A DNA stretch of 64,000 bases from an uncultured Collinsella sp. (GCA_900757185.1 CAAEMX010000060.1:62001-126000); one strand, 5' to 3'; numbered from the stretch's first letter, positions 25,489-33,510 are shown. Made by a program: numbers and translations. Notes: generated from the sequence alone by a model not told the origin.

Positions 25489-25565
25489 GCGCGCTCCTCT
25501 CCGGTCCGCTTTGGGGCCGCGCGCTTGGACGATATGACGTCAAGCTGCCCCGAGCGGCTTGTTCG

Positions 25566-25853
25566 CTACAGGCGGTACATAAAGTTAAAGACGTCCTCGC
25601 GCTGGATGGACACGTTGACGCCCGAAAGTTCGCCGGCCTCGGCCAACGCCTTCTGCAGCTCGGCGAAGTCGAGCTTGGACTCGGCGGTGTCGGCCAGCAT
25701 GGTCATGGTGAAGATGTCCTCGATAATGGACTGCGTAATGTCGCGGATGTCGACGTTGGCCTCGCCCAGAACGCGGGTGACGCCGGCGACGATGCCGGGG
25801 CGGTTCTTGCCAAGGACGGTGATGACGATACGGGAGGACGAGATCTCGGCCAT
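25566..25853 (-). CDS. ACT-domain protein (UPF0237 type)
   Basis: This 95-residue protein is a single ACT domain: SRIVITVLGKNRPGIVAGVT, then NVDIRDITQSIIEDIFTMTM, ending in FNFMYRL. Single ACT proteins bind amino acids or other small ligands as sensors. GTTTCCC/GGAAACCC-type sequence with AAAGG precedes the ATG on the minus strand. It lies 77 bases upstream of citrate synthase in the same direction, so the two may form an operon. Confidence 0.9.
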   Translation of the reverse strand: MAEISSSRIVITVLGKNRPGIVAGVTRVLGEANVDIRDITQSIIEDIFTMTMLADTAESKLDFAELQKALAEAGELSGVNVSIQREDVFNFMYRL

Positions 25854-26248
25854 GGGAAACCCTTTCGCGTGGTTGCGGCGCGCGAGGGCGCTCCGCTACG
25901 GTACAGTGTTCATCATTGTACCTGTCTGGCGCAAAAAAGGCGCGCTCGCTGCGGCGTTACATGCCTGCAACATGAGCGTAAGGGGGAAGGCCGTACGGGG
26001 AAGAGCCGTCTGGCGCGTGTCCGGCTCGTGTTGGGTTGATTTCCGATCTCAGCCGAACACATTGAGCGGACAGGCCGTTCCCGCAGTCAGCCGAACGCCT
26101 CCGACGGCTGATTCCGAACTGGAAGCGGAGGGCATCCCCGCCCTTCGGTAGGGGATACCGCTCCGCGGCGCATGCCGCGGGCGGCGCCCCTATCGGACCA
26201 CCGTGACCTCAGTTGGGATGGGCCCAGCACTGCCGCGTACTCGGTGAG
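25854..26248. other. Left junction of the accessory island
   Basis: These 395 bases contain no convincing gene. They hold the upstream region of the ACT-domain gene, the left 64-bp direct repeat (26034-26097), and GC-rich hairpins (for example GGCATCCCCGCCC/TAGGGGATACC near 26130). The integrase fragment starts next. Confidence 0.55.
26034..26097. repeat. 64-bp direct repeat, left copy
   Basis: GGTTGATTTCCGATCTCAGC through CAGTCAGCCGAACG recurs in the same orientation at 33245-33308 with only two visible mismatches. The copies bracket the integrase, HTH and ABC island. They may be attachment-site duplicates or two copies of a dispersed intergenic repeat. Confidence 0.85.
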
Positions 26249-26974
26249 CTAGAGCCAACTGTTCGTCTTCACGTCGCGTATGGCGATATTTCGGTCGTCC
26301 GGCTCGGTGATGCCGTAGCCGAACGCCTGGAGCGTCTCGATGGACTCCTGGATCCTCTGTTGGAACATGGGACCCGGATCGACCCTCGGCCCGAGGTGCC
26401 CGCGCCAAAGGCACGGCGTGGCGCGCAGCATGTTATGGATTTTGGAGATGGGCTCGATGTCGGCGTAGACGTTGAGCGTCGCCATGGCGTCCTTGTGGCC
26501 GAGGATCGATTGGAGCGCCTTGATATCGCCGCCTTGGCGGATCCACTGCGTTGCGAACGTGTGGCGAAGGCCGTGGAACGTGATCAGCTCGTCGTTGGTG
26601 CCCATGAGGCCGTTGGTCTCCGAGAACGTCTTGAACGCCCTGCGGATATAGCTTGTCGTCGCGAAGGTCGCGCCCGGCTCCGACAGGATGTAGCAGTCCC
26701 CGATCTCGACCGCCCCGGTAAGGCCGCGCAAGCGCAGCTTTCCGCAGTCGATCTCGTGGGTCTCCTTCAGGAAGGGGAGTAGGCCGACCGGGTCGATGGG
26801 GATACCCCTGGCGTCATGGGTCTTGGTGTCCTTGATGAACGAACCCATTCCCTTCGCGTACGCCACCGAGTGTCTGATCGAGATCAGGCCCGTCTCGAAA
26901 TCCACATCGCACCACCGAAGGCCGCAGACCTCGCCGATTCGCATCCCCGTGTGCAGGGCGAGTACGACCGCCCT
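26249..26974 (-). pseudogene. Tyrosine integrase, catalytic domain only (5' truncated)
   Basis: The frame encodes the C-terminal half of a phage/ICE-type integrase. The catalytic set is intact: Arg in HTGMRIGEVCGLRW, H-x-x-R in FHGLRHTFATQW, His in LGHKDAMATL, and the nucleophile Tyr in NVYADIEP. The N-terminal arm-binding and core-binding domains are missing: the frame runs into the TAG stop of the HTH gene just before RAVVLALHTG. An ATG at 26944 could start a fragment of 231 residues, but activity is doubtful. It points toward the left direct repeat, as an integrase next to its attachment site would. Confidence 0.8.
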
Positions 26975-27226
26975 CTAATCCTCGGCGGACCAATCGAGTC
27001 CGAACTCCTTTCGGGCATCCTCTTCGCTCATGACTTCGAGAAGGTCTCCGGGTTGGCAACGAAGGGCGAGGCATAGCTGCTCGAGTGTGTTGAAGCGAAT
27101 GCCGCGAATATGCCCTTTTTTAATACGGGACAGGTTCACGGGCGTGGTTCCAATCCTTTCGGCAAGTTCGTTCGAGGAAATCTTTCGCTCGGCCATGATC
27201 TTGTCGAGGCGAACAATTACGGGCAT
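26975..27226 (-). CDS. YozG-like Cro/C1-type HTH regulator
   Basis: This 83-residue protein is a single helix-turn-helix domain: VIVRLDKIMAERKISSNELA, ERIGTTPVNLSRIKKG, then IRFNTLEQLCLALRCQPGDL. This is the pattern of the small Xre regulators paired with DUF2975 membrane proteins. AAGGAAACGCC precedes the ATG, 9 bases after the DUF2975 gene. Its TAG stop is in frame with, and directly abuts, the truncated integrase. It may repress its own operon through the inverted repeat at 27787-27803. Confidence 0.88.
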   Translation of the reverse strand: MPVIVRLDKIMAERKISSNELAERIGTTPVNLSRIKKGHIRGIRFNTLEQLCLALRCQPGDLLEVMSEEDARKEFGLDWSAED

Positions 27227-27235
27227 GGCGTTTCC

Positions 27236-27748
27236 TTACGCAATCTCGTCGGAGTCGAGGTACAGCTCTCGGGCGTACAAGAAGAGCTGGGAAAGCATGA
27301 ACAGGACGATGCCGAGAACCAGAGAGGTCCAATCGAATGATGAAGCGATCTCTTGGGCGCCGACGGCCCCCTCGCCGCCAAACATCGAAACGGAGGTTTT
27401 GAGTGAGCCGGCGTAGAGGCTGGTGGCAGCTTGAACAACGAAGAGAATGCCGAGCACCTTCAAGCATGTCGCAGACCCTTTCTTGAAGGGGTCTCCGCTC
27501 TTGATCGTCCACACGAGAACGGCGCTGAGGATGGTCGTAGCGATACCGATGACGGCAGGGACCAATGTCGAGATCGCAAGGGCTGGATACGCGGGGGAGT
27601 CTGCAATTACAGGGTTGTCGAGCACTTCGATTGCTGGCTTTAAGGAGAACGCCACTTGTGCGATGGCGGTGGCGCAAAGGGTCGCAGAGGCTATCGCACA
27701 TGCGATGCGGAAGGAATGAAGCCGGGGAGTGCGATTGTCGGAACTCAT
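27236..27748 (-). CDS. DUF2975-type membrane protein
   Basis: This 170-residue protein has four likely membrane helices: about 14-32 (IACAIASATLCATAIAQVAF), 55-80, 95-115 (VLGILFVVQAATSLYAGSL) and 140-160 (SLVLGIVLFMLSQLFLYA). This size and layout, together with a downstream YozG-like regulator, fits the DUF2975 family. The function of such pairs is not established; one idea is membrane sensing tied to the HTH partner. GGAGG precedes the ATG. Confidence 0.75.
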   Translation of the reverse strand: MSSDNRTPRLHSFRIACAIASATLCATAIAQVAFSLKPAIEVLDNPVIADSPAYPALAISTLVPAVIGIATTILSAVLVWTIKSGDPFKKGSATCLKVLGILFVVQAATSLYAGSLKTSVSMFGGEGAVGAQEIASSFDWTSLVLGIVLFMLSQLFLYARELYLDSDEIA

Positions 27749-27786
27749 AATAACCTCCGAAGAATTTAAAAAACTCAGGTTACTTT

Positions 27787-27820
27787 TTAACAGTTTATGT
27801 TAAATTGACTTTGCCGGCAA
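27787..27820. promoter_or_regulatory. Divergent control region with two palindromes
   Basis: TTAACAGTTTATGTTAA (27787-27803) is a perfect 6-5-6 inverted repeat, and TTGCCGGCAA (27811-27820) is a perfect palindrome. They lie in the AT-rich gap between the DUF2975/HTH operon and the ABC permease gene. The first is a good candidate operator for the HTH protein. Confidence 0.55.
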
Positions 27821-27827
27821 GTAATAA

Positions 27828-27850
27828 GGGCCGAGCATTTTGTTCGGCCC
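27828..27850. other. Hairpin upstream of the ABC permease gene
   Basis: GGGCCGA and TCGGCCC form a 7-bp stem around GCATTTTGT, 34 bases before the permease ATG. Only a weak T-rich tail follows (CTCTGTT). It could be a leader terminator or a boundary between the divergent operons. Confidence 0.45.
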
Positions 27851-27883
27851 CTCTGTTCCGACTGGATGAGGTTAAGGTTGGCG

Positions 27884-30106
27884 ATGAATATGCTCAAAAT
27901 CTCGAAGGCGATCTTTAGGTCGCTTCTCTCCTCCAGGTCGCTCTGTGTTGTCGTTGTTGCGTTGATGGTTCTTTGTGCTCTGCCCGTCTTCAGGAGCGCG
28001 GCTGGCATCGACGGACGGGTCGAATACCTCGAGTCGGGAATAACCCGTGTTGAGCAGGAATTGTCAGCATCCTATGCGGATGCGCTTGTGAATGCGGGGG
28101 AGGACGGTGTCTATACCTCTTCATCAAGCATGCCCGCGCTTCTGTACCCTCTTGCCGCGGGACGTCTTATCTTGGCACCGCTCTCTCCCCTACTTCCGTT
28201 TCTGCAGATATCGGATGGAGAGTACACCTATTATGACGGATCGAAGGAGTACTTGCTATGGGTCGCAACGGCCGTTGCCGTCTCGTTCCTTGCCGCGCGT
28301 CTTAACAAACGTGAAAAGCTCATCATCCAGGCACCGATGGGCGAGCTGGGTAGACTTGTTGCATCGAGCGTATGGGCGAGTGTTTTTGCAATGCTTGCCG
28401 TCCTCGCCATCAATCTTCCAGGGATAATCGCCGCGCTTGTGAAGAATGGCCCGGGCTCGCCGTTCTATCCGATAGGCTACATTCAATATGCGACTCCGGT
28501 TATCAAACCGGCTTGGCTGGTGTTCGCGCAGACGGCCATCTTGCAATTCTTGGTGGCAGCGTTCATCTCGCTTGTCGTTCACCTTGCCGTGAAGATTGCC
28601 AATAACCCTACGCTTGGAATCGTGTTCGTATGTGCCCTGATGGGGGTGACGATGGTTCCCGGGTATTACGGAAGATCCATCGCTTTACGTGAGTTCGCCC
28701 TGTTGAATCCCCTTACGTATGCGAACACTGAGTTGACCGTCGGCGCCTATAGCCCGTACCCGACAACGCAGATAGTGAATCTGCCTGGACTTTGCTTCGA
28801 GCGTGGCGCGATTGCCCTCGTATGCGCAATCGGGATCGAGGTGCTGGCAATTAGCCTGCTTTGCGTTGCTGGAAAGAGCGGCTGCGCGTGCCCGATATCC
28901 CCGATTTGTCTTGAGAGAGGTTCCTTCACTGCATCGAGAACGGCAACTCGTTCGAGCGCTTGTGCCTCCGCCGTTGCATACGTAAGAACGATGGGGAAAC
29001 TGCTCCTGCGTTCTCCTACCCTCGCCGTATGCGCGATTGCAATGTCGACGACGATGCTGGCCCCGGCTCTGGTCGAGATGTTTCCTGACGCTGATAACGT
29101 TTCCGCTGTTCGGTATAGGGATGGGGAGCTCCGTTCAATAGATCGGTATCTAGAGCAGAACGCTGCGAATATGGACGTCGAGGGCAAAGCGGCCCTGGAA
29201 GACATGCGGGATGCTCTTTCGGGTTTCGTGTACGCGCCTATGCCTGCGGAGGGGTTTCGAAGCCTTGCGACGTACGAGCGCGCTCGAGGTGAGCTGGGCG
29301 CGGCAGATGCGACTCTCCTGCAATCGATCGGAATCGAGCCGGAGACTCCTTCTCGTGCGGAGGCGCGCGCCCTTCTGCTTGAGTCGATCGCGAGCTTGCC
29401 GGACCCCAAGGTTTACGAGTTAAGTACGAAGATGCCCCCATTAATCCTCCTTTCGTATCTCCAGGCAGCGCTTCCCTCCTTATTTTTGCTGTTGCCCGTG
29501 GTTGTCACATCGCTCGCGTGCACCCACCTGCAGTGTCGTTCCCTTCTGGTTCTCCAGATCCCCGCAACAGCGCATGTGCGTTTTCTGACGGCTGTTGCGC
29601 TGGCTCTCCTGCTTGGCTTGGTGCTGCTTTTGGTGTCGATGGTTCCCGCTGTCGTTGTGTCCGTGATTAAGAACGGTGCGGGTGGATCGGAGTATCCCGT
29701 CGCTCTCATTCGGGCGGGAGCTTCGACAACGTCCATGGTGGGGGAGGCGGTGTTGTGCAGTATTCCGTTGCTGGTCATGGCATACGGCGTGATTTCCGTC
29801 GTCGCTGCGTTGACAGCAGCGATTAGCCGCAACCCCGTTGTCACCGGAATGGTTTGCGCGGTTCTCTTGGTGTTGGGTTCGTTGAGCGCTCATGTTGAAA
29901 GCGTGGGCATGGGCGTCGCGCTGCTGGCTCCATTCGCCTCGTTTGATCCCGCTTCCCAGGTGGGGACGATTGGGTTCCTTGGGCGAGGGACGAACGCGAT
30001 GCCTTTTGGAGAGGTCGTCGGCGCATCGGGCGCTCTGCTGGTGGTCTTGGGCGCCGTATCTCCGTTGATGGTGCGCCTGAGTGTTCCAAAGATCGAAAGG
30101 GGATGA
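27884..30106 (+). CDS. ABC transporter permease, two fused permease modules
   Basis: This protein of about 740 residues has two similar halves. Each begins with a helix (CVVVVALMVLCALPVF; later LAVCAIAMSTTMLAPALV), then a large outside loop of 60-130 residues, then about five helices. Both halves contain a matching motif after a helix: VKNGPGSPFYPIGY and IKNGAGGSEYPVAL. That points to internal duplication, ABC-2-like. The start is uncertain: ATG 27884 (used) or ATG 27866. It overlaps the ATPase gene and is probably its membrane partner. AGG and ATA codons are commoner than in housekeeping neighbours. Confidence 0.75.
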   Translation: MNMLKISKAIFRSLLSSRSLCVVVVALMVLCALPVFRSAAGIDGRVEYLESGITRVEQELSASYADALVNAGEDGVYTSSSSMPALLYPLAAGRLILAPLSPLLPFLQISDGEYTYYDGSKEYLLWVATAVAVSFLAARLNKREKLIIQAPMGELGRLVASSVWASVFAMLAVLAINLPGIIAALVKNGPGSPFYPIGYIQYATPVIKPAWLVFAQTAILQFLVAAFISLVVHLAVKIANNPTLGIVFVCALMGVTMVPGYYGRSIALREFALLNPLTYANTELTVGAYSPYPTTQIVNLPGLCFERGAIALVCAIGIEVLAISLLCVAGKSGCACPISPICLERGSFTASRTATRSSACASAVAYVRTMGKLLLRSPTLAVCAIAMSTTMLAPALVEMFPDADNVSAVRYRDGELRSIDRYLEQNAANMDVEGKAALEDMRDALSGFVYAPMPAEGFRSLATYERARGELGAADATLLQSIGIEPETPSRAEARALLLESIASLPDPKVYELSTKMPPLILLSYLQAALPSLFLLLPVVVTSLACTHLQCRSLLVLQIPATAHVRFLTAVALALLLGLVLLLVSMVPAVVVSVIKNGAGGSEYPVALIRAGASTTSMVGEAVLCSIPLLVMAYGVISVVAALTAAISRNPVVTGMVCAVLLVLGSLSAHVESVGMGVALLAPFASFDPASQVGTIGFLGRGTNAMPFGEVVGASGALLVVLGAVSPLMVRLSVPKIERG

Positions 30107-30111
30107 TCTCG

Positions 30112-30852
30112 ATGATTGACCTTCAAACGCTGACGATCTCTTATGGAAAGAAGGTGCTCGTAGATTCGGTGAACGCTGAGTTTGCCCCGGGTACGGTCTA
30201 CGGTCTCGTCGCTCCGAACGGGCATGGAAAGACGACGTTGCTGCGTGCGATGGCAGGTTTGCCGGGTCCTCGCGTGGACGGGAGCATCGTTCTGGATGAG
30301 GTGCAGGGTACGGGTGCGAGAGAGGTCCGTTCTATGATCTTCTATGCACCTGGTGAGGGGACGCTGCTGTATCCCGGATTGCGTGCGGAAGATCACCTCA
30401 AGATGGTTTGCGATATGTGGCCGCATGCTCGCGATATCGAAGAGATAGTGGAACAAACGCAGATAGGCGAGTTCGCGAAGATGAGGATCCGCACTCTGAG
30501 CCAGGGCATGAAGCAGCAGCTTACCCTGGCGATTGCGTATGCGACGGGCGCGCGGTACCTTCTATTAGATGAGCCCATGAACACGCTCGACCCCAGCAGG
30601 GTGGACTTGCATTCCGAGATTCTCAGGAAGCTGGCCGATTCTGGTACGTGCATCATCATGTCATCCCACATCTTGGATTCGGTCGATAGGCTGTGCGATG
30701 AGATTCTGTTTTTGAAGGATGGGAGGCTCATTAGAAGCATTCCGCAAGATGATGCTGCGCCGAAGTCTCCTGGATCCCATTTCGCAAAGCCTGCCGGACG
30801 CGCCGAGGGTGCGCTAAGCACGTATCGGCGACTCTACGAAAAGGGCGGGTAG
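30112..30852 (+). CDS. ABC transporter ATPase
   Basis: This 246-residue nucleotide-binding protein has Walker A in GLVAPNGHGKTTLL (about 33-46), the signature LSQGMKQQ, Walker B YLLLDEPMNTLDP and an H-loop in SSHILDSVDRL. The phrase VAPNG in Walker A recurs in the second ATPase of this island. ATG 30112 is 9 bases after AAAGGGG; ATG 30103, overlapping the permease stop, is the alternative. It probably powers the double permease. Confidence 0.85.
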   Translation: MIDLQTLTISYGKKVLVDSVNAEFAPGTVYGLVAPNGHGKTTLLRAMAGLPGPRVDGSIVLDEVQGTGAREVRSMIFYAPGEGTLLYPGLRAEDHLKMVCDMWPHARDIEEIVEQTQIGEFAKMRIRTLSQGMKQQLTLAIAYATGARYLLLDEPMNTLDPSRVDLHSEILRKLADSGTCIIMSSHILDSVDRLCDEILFLKDGRLIRSIPQDDAAPKSPGSHFAKPAGRAEGALSTYRRLYEKGG

Positions 30853-30881
30853 AAATGCAAGTTAAAAATCTATGTAGTCAA

Positions 30882-30887
30882 TATAAT
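30882..30887 (+). promoter_or_regulatory. Possible -10 box before the permease-ATPase fusion
   Basis: A consensus TATAAT stands in the 153-base gap after the ATPase gene, but no good -35 is visible at 16-18 bases. It may allow separate expression of the fusion and the secreted protein. Confidence 0.35.
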
Positions 30888-31005
30888 ACCGTTGAACCCG
30901 CATATCGATACCGCTCAGCCATTCGCCTCGCCCCCGTCGCACGTATCTTCATCCGGTCTGTTACTTTTAATCTAACGATTCTTTGAGGAACGTAGGTGCT
31001 TCTGA

Positions 31006-32820
31006 ATGTACTGTCGACTTCTTCTCAAACTGATCCTAAGAGACAAGGCCGCATGGATTTGTACGCTCGTTCTCGCTGCAGCCTTTTCCGTCCCCATTGC
31101 GTTCAATTCACCCATCTACGGGCCCTTCTTTATGAAGCAGGGCATGCAGGGCTTTGTCGACGCATTCAATACGCGCGCGCCCCAGGCCAGCGGCACAGAC
31201 CTATCGCCAGAGCAGCAAGCTGACGCGGAGCTTGCAAGATACGCGAACGCCGCCCTTGCCGCTCAAACCGACGCCGCCTTTCTCGATTCTGCCGAGAGCT
31301 ACTACGCGCTCATGGGCGAAGGCTTCCAATCCGGGTCCATCGTGGGAGACCGAGAGACCAATGACGCGGCGCTCGCGTATTGCCGTGCCCTGAGCAGCTC
31401 CGGCATCACGGATATCCCGGCCTCCGCAAGCGACCTGCCATTCCTTTCCTTCCTGCCTTACGCCATTGCCACGGCGCCGTCTTTCCTTCCCTTCATCCCC
31501 TTCCTTCTCTCGTCGATACTCGTGCTCGGCGCCACAAGGCCCGGGACCCTGGCGGCAAAGGCGCCCGCGCCCAAATTCCGGCGCCTTATCCAGATCGTGT
31601 TTTCGATAATCGCCGCGGGGGCCGCGATGCTCCTCGCCGGCCTCGCACCCGGGGGCATTTACGCCTTGGCCCTAAACGGCTTCGGGCAAATTGGGTACCC
31701 GATCGCCTTCTTCCATGACGGCGCGCTTACCACCACGACCGCGGGAAACGTCTTCACAGCCCTGCTTCTCGCGCTGCTTGCGGGCGGAACCTTGATATCC
31801 GTTTGCTCCGCCGTCCTATCGACCGCAACGAGGCGCGTCCTCGCGGGCCCCCTTACCTCCGCGCTGCTTGTCGCGGCCCCGGCATTCCCGTTGCTGTCCG
31901 ATTCGGCGCTGGAGCATAATGCCGCGCTCAATCTCCTGCCGCTGGCCGTGTTCTCGCCTATCGAGGCAACGGGCTACGTAGGATGCTTCCCGACAGAATT
32001 CATTGGCTCCGGTTCAGGCAGCGCATCGATGCTTGCCGTGGCCCTGGCATACGTCGCGGTCTTTTTTGCGGTCGGCGCCGTTGCGGCACGTTCCCCCAAA
32101 CAGCCTGGACCCGCGAAAAAGCACCATGGGCTCGAGCTTCTGGACGCGAGCGTGGGATACGGAAGCACGACGATACTTTCAATCGGGTCGCTTTTCCTGA
32201 GCCCGGGAACGGCGGCGGGCCTCGTTGCTCCCAACGGCTCGGGGAAAACCACCCTTCTTGAAGCGCTGTCGGGCCAATTTCCCACCCGCATCCGCTCGGG
32301 AAGCCTGGCGGCAGACGGAATCTGCCAACGTCGATCAGCCGAATTTGCAGAACTCGTCTACCTGAGCTCTTCGGGCGGCGCGGATCTCTATCCCACGCTA
32401 TCGGCCATCGAGCACCTTGCTTTCGTTAGGGAGGCGTGGAAATCGGCCGCCGACATCGACTCGCTCTGCGACTCCCTCGGAATCTCCCCATATCTCGACA
32501 AGCCGACCCGTAAACTCTCGACAGGAATGAAGCAGCAGGTAAAGCTTGCCATGGCGATAGCGACCGATTGCCCGTACCTCATCCTCGATGAACCGCTGAA
32601 CGGCCTCGATCCGGGAAAGCGGAAAACCTCCTGCGACGCGATGCGCAGCGAGGTGGCGCGGGGACGAAGCGTGCTCATTTCAAGCCATCTGCTCGACGAC
32701 CTGGCAGACCTCACCAACTCGTTCTACTTCATCGAGGCCGGCACGCTCGTGGAAAAGATCAAGTCGTCCTCGCAGACGCTCAAGCAGGAATATCTCGATA
32801 CATACGAGGGAGGTGAATGA
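31006..32820 (+). CDS. ABC transporter permease-ATPase fusion
   Basis: This 604-residue protein joins a permease module (about 1-365) and an ATPase (about 370-604). The permease has an N-terminal helix, an outside loop of about 130 residues, then helices with ALNGFGQIGYPIAFF, matching the motif in both halves of the double permease. The ATPase has GLVAPNGSGKTTLL, LSTGMKQQVKLA, YLILDEPLNGLDP and SSHLLDDL. It is paralogous to the ATPase at 30112. AGG lies 9 bases before the ATG. GGAGG at its 3' end serves the next gene. Confidence 0.82.
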   Translation: MYCRLLLKLILRDKAAWICTLVLAAAFSVPIAFNSPIYGPFFMKQGMQGFVDAFNTRAPQASGTDLSPEQQADAELARYANAALAAQTDAAFLDSAESYYALMGEGFQSGSIVGDRETNDAALAYCRALSSSGITDIPASASDLPFLSFLPYAIATAPSFLPFIPFLLSSILVLGATRPGTLAAKAPAPKFRRLIQIVFSIIAAGAAMLLAGLAPGGIYALALNGFGQIGYPIAFFHDGALTTTTAGNVFTALLLALLAGGTLISVCSAVLSTATRRVLAGPLTSALLVAAPAFPLLSDSALEHNAALNLLPLAVFSPIEATGYVGCFPTEFIGSGSGSASMLAVALAYVAVFFAVGAVAARSPKQPGPAKKHHGLELLDASVGYGSTTILSIGSLFLSPGTAAGLVAPNGSGKTTLLEALSGQFPTRIRSGSLAADGICQRRSAEFAELVYLSSSGGADLYPTLSAIEHLAFVREAWKSAADIDSLCDSLGISPYLDKPTRKLSTGMKQQVKLAMAIATDCPYLILDEPLNGLDPGKRKTSCDAMRSEVARGRSVLISSHLLDDLADLTNSFYFIEAGTLVEKIKSSSQTLKQEYLDTYEGGE

Positions 32821-32821
32821 C

Positions 32822-33166
32822 ATGAAACTGTTTGAACAGCTGAAGTCCAATGCGTCGCGCATGGCTGTCTACGCCATCCTCGTGGCAACGGCTTTATGCG
32901 GAATCGCGGCACCCGTCTATGCGCTCAACGGGGAGAAAGGCGATGTCGAACCTGCGTACATGGCTTCGACGGTTAAAGACCGGTACAAAGCCTTCTCTGG
33001 AGACACGTTTTACGTAGCAGAGTACGACACGACCTACCGTCAGCTTCGCTACAACAAGAGATACGAATATCTAGGCCCAGAAGTAATCAGCTATACGTCG
33101 GGTTGGTACCGCTCCAGCTATGGACACATAACCCAGTTCAAGTGTAACTACCGCGTGTACAACTAA
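32822..33166 (+). CDS. Small secreted Tyr-rich protein of the ABC island
   Basis: This 114-residue protein has a Sec signal peptide: basic start, hydrophobic MAVYAILVATALCGIAA, and a likely cut after APVYA near residue 34. The mature part of about 80 residues is rich in Tyr and Arg (DTTYRQLRYNKRYEYLG; SGWYRSSYGHITQFKCNYRV) and has one cysteine. ATG 32822 follows GGAGG and lies 1 base after the fusion gene's stop. I do not recognise the family. Position suggests it is a partner or cargo of the ABC system, for example a bacteriocin-like or signalling protein. Confidence 0.75.
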   Translation: MKLFEQLKSNASRMAVYAILVATALCGIAAPVYALNGEKGDVEPAYMASTVKDRYKAFSGDTFYVAEYDTTYRQLRYNKRYEYLGPEVISYTSGWYRSSYGHITQFKCNYRVYN

Positions 33167-33184
33167 AGCAACCGGCTGGGACGA

Positions 33185-33215
33185 GGGGCGACGCAAAAGC
33201 GTCGCCCCCGTTTTT
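33185..33215 (+). terminator. Terminator ending the ABC island operon
   Basis: GGGGCGACGC and GCGTCGCCCC form a perfect 10-bp stem with AAAA loop, followed by CG and TTTTT, 18 bases after the secreted-protein stop. Confidence 0.92.
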
Positions 33216-33244
33216 AACCATGTCAACTGAACCTAGTTCGGTTT

Positions 33245-33308
33245 GGTTGATTTCCGATCTCAGCCGAACACATTGAGCGGAAAGGCCGTTCCCGCAGTCA
33301 GTCGAACG
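33245..33308. repeat. 64-bp direct repeat, right copy
   Basis: Same orientation and length as the copy at 26034-26097. It is followed at once by a hairpin (TCCCCGGGGCC/GGCCCCGGGGA) that the left copy lacks. Confidence 0.85.
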
Positions 33309-33419
33309 TCCCCGGGGCCCTTCTCAGGCCCCGGGGACGGCATTTTCACAGTTGAAGGAACGGTGGAGATGTGTTTCGATGGGTCAGATTCGTGTCGTTC
33401 CGAAAAGACCGTGAACCTT

Positions 33420-33448
33420 TTGTGGGACACGCGGCGCCGTGGTACCAT
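33420..33448 (+). promoter_or_regulatory. Promoter of rpmE
   Basis: TTGTGG (33420-33425), 17 bases, TACCAT (33443-33448). It places the start of the transcript just upstream of the tandem hairpins. Confidence 0.6.
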
Positions 33449-33461
33449 AGCCGAGTTTGTT

Positions 33462-33510
33462 GTCTTGGTCGGAAACCAAGACGCCTTATGCGCTGATCGG
33501 TAACCAGCGC
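33462..33510 (+). ncRNA. Tandem-hairpin leader of rpmE (probable L31 autoregulatory element)
   Basis: Two hairpins stand side by side. GTCTTGGT/ACCAAGAC encloses CGGAA; GCGCTG/CAGCGC encloses ATCGGTAAC. Both share the core TGRTCGG-N-AACCA, so one motif is present twice. Leaders that bind L31 and repress rpmE are known in several bacterial groups, and this position fits. The Shine-Dalgarno AAGGAG follows about 10 bases later. Confidence 0.65.

Noticed and set aside
24538..26151. Plus-strand frame of 537 codons opposite citrate synthase
   Set aside because: It crosses the antisense of two clear genes and the 64-bp repeat; its protein has no recognisable features.
32822..33166. Lactococcin 972-type bacteriocin
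   Set aside because: Gene context is similar, but I could not match the mature sequence to that family, so no such name is given.
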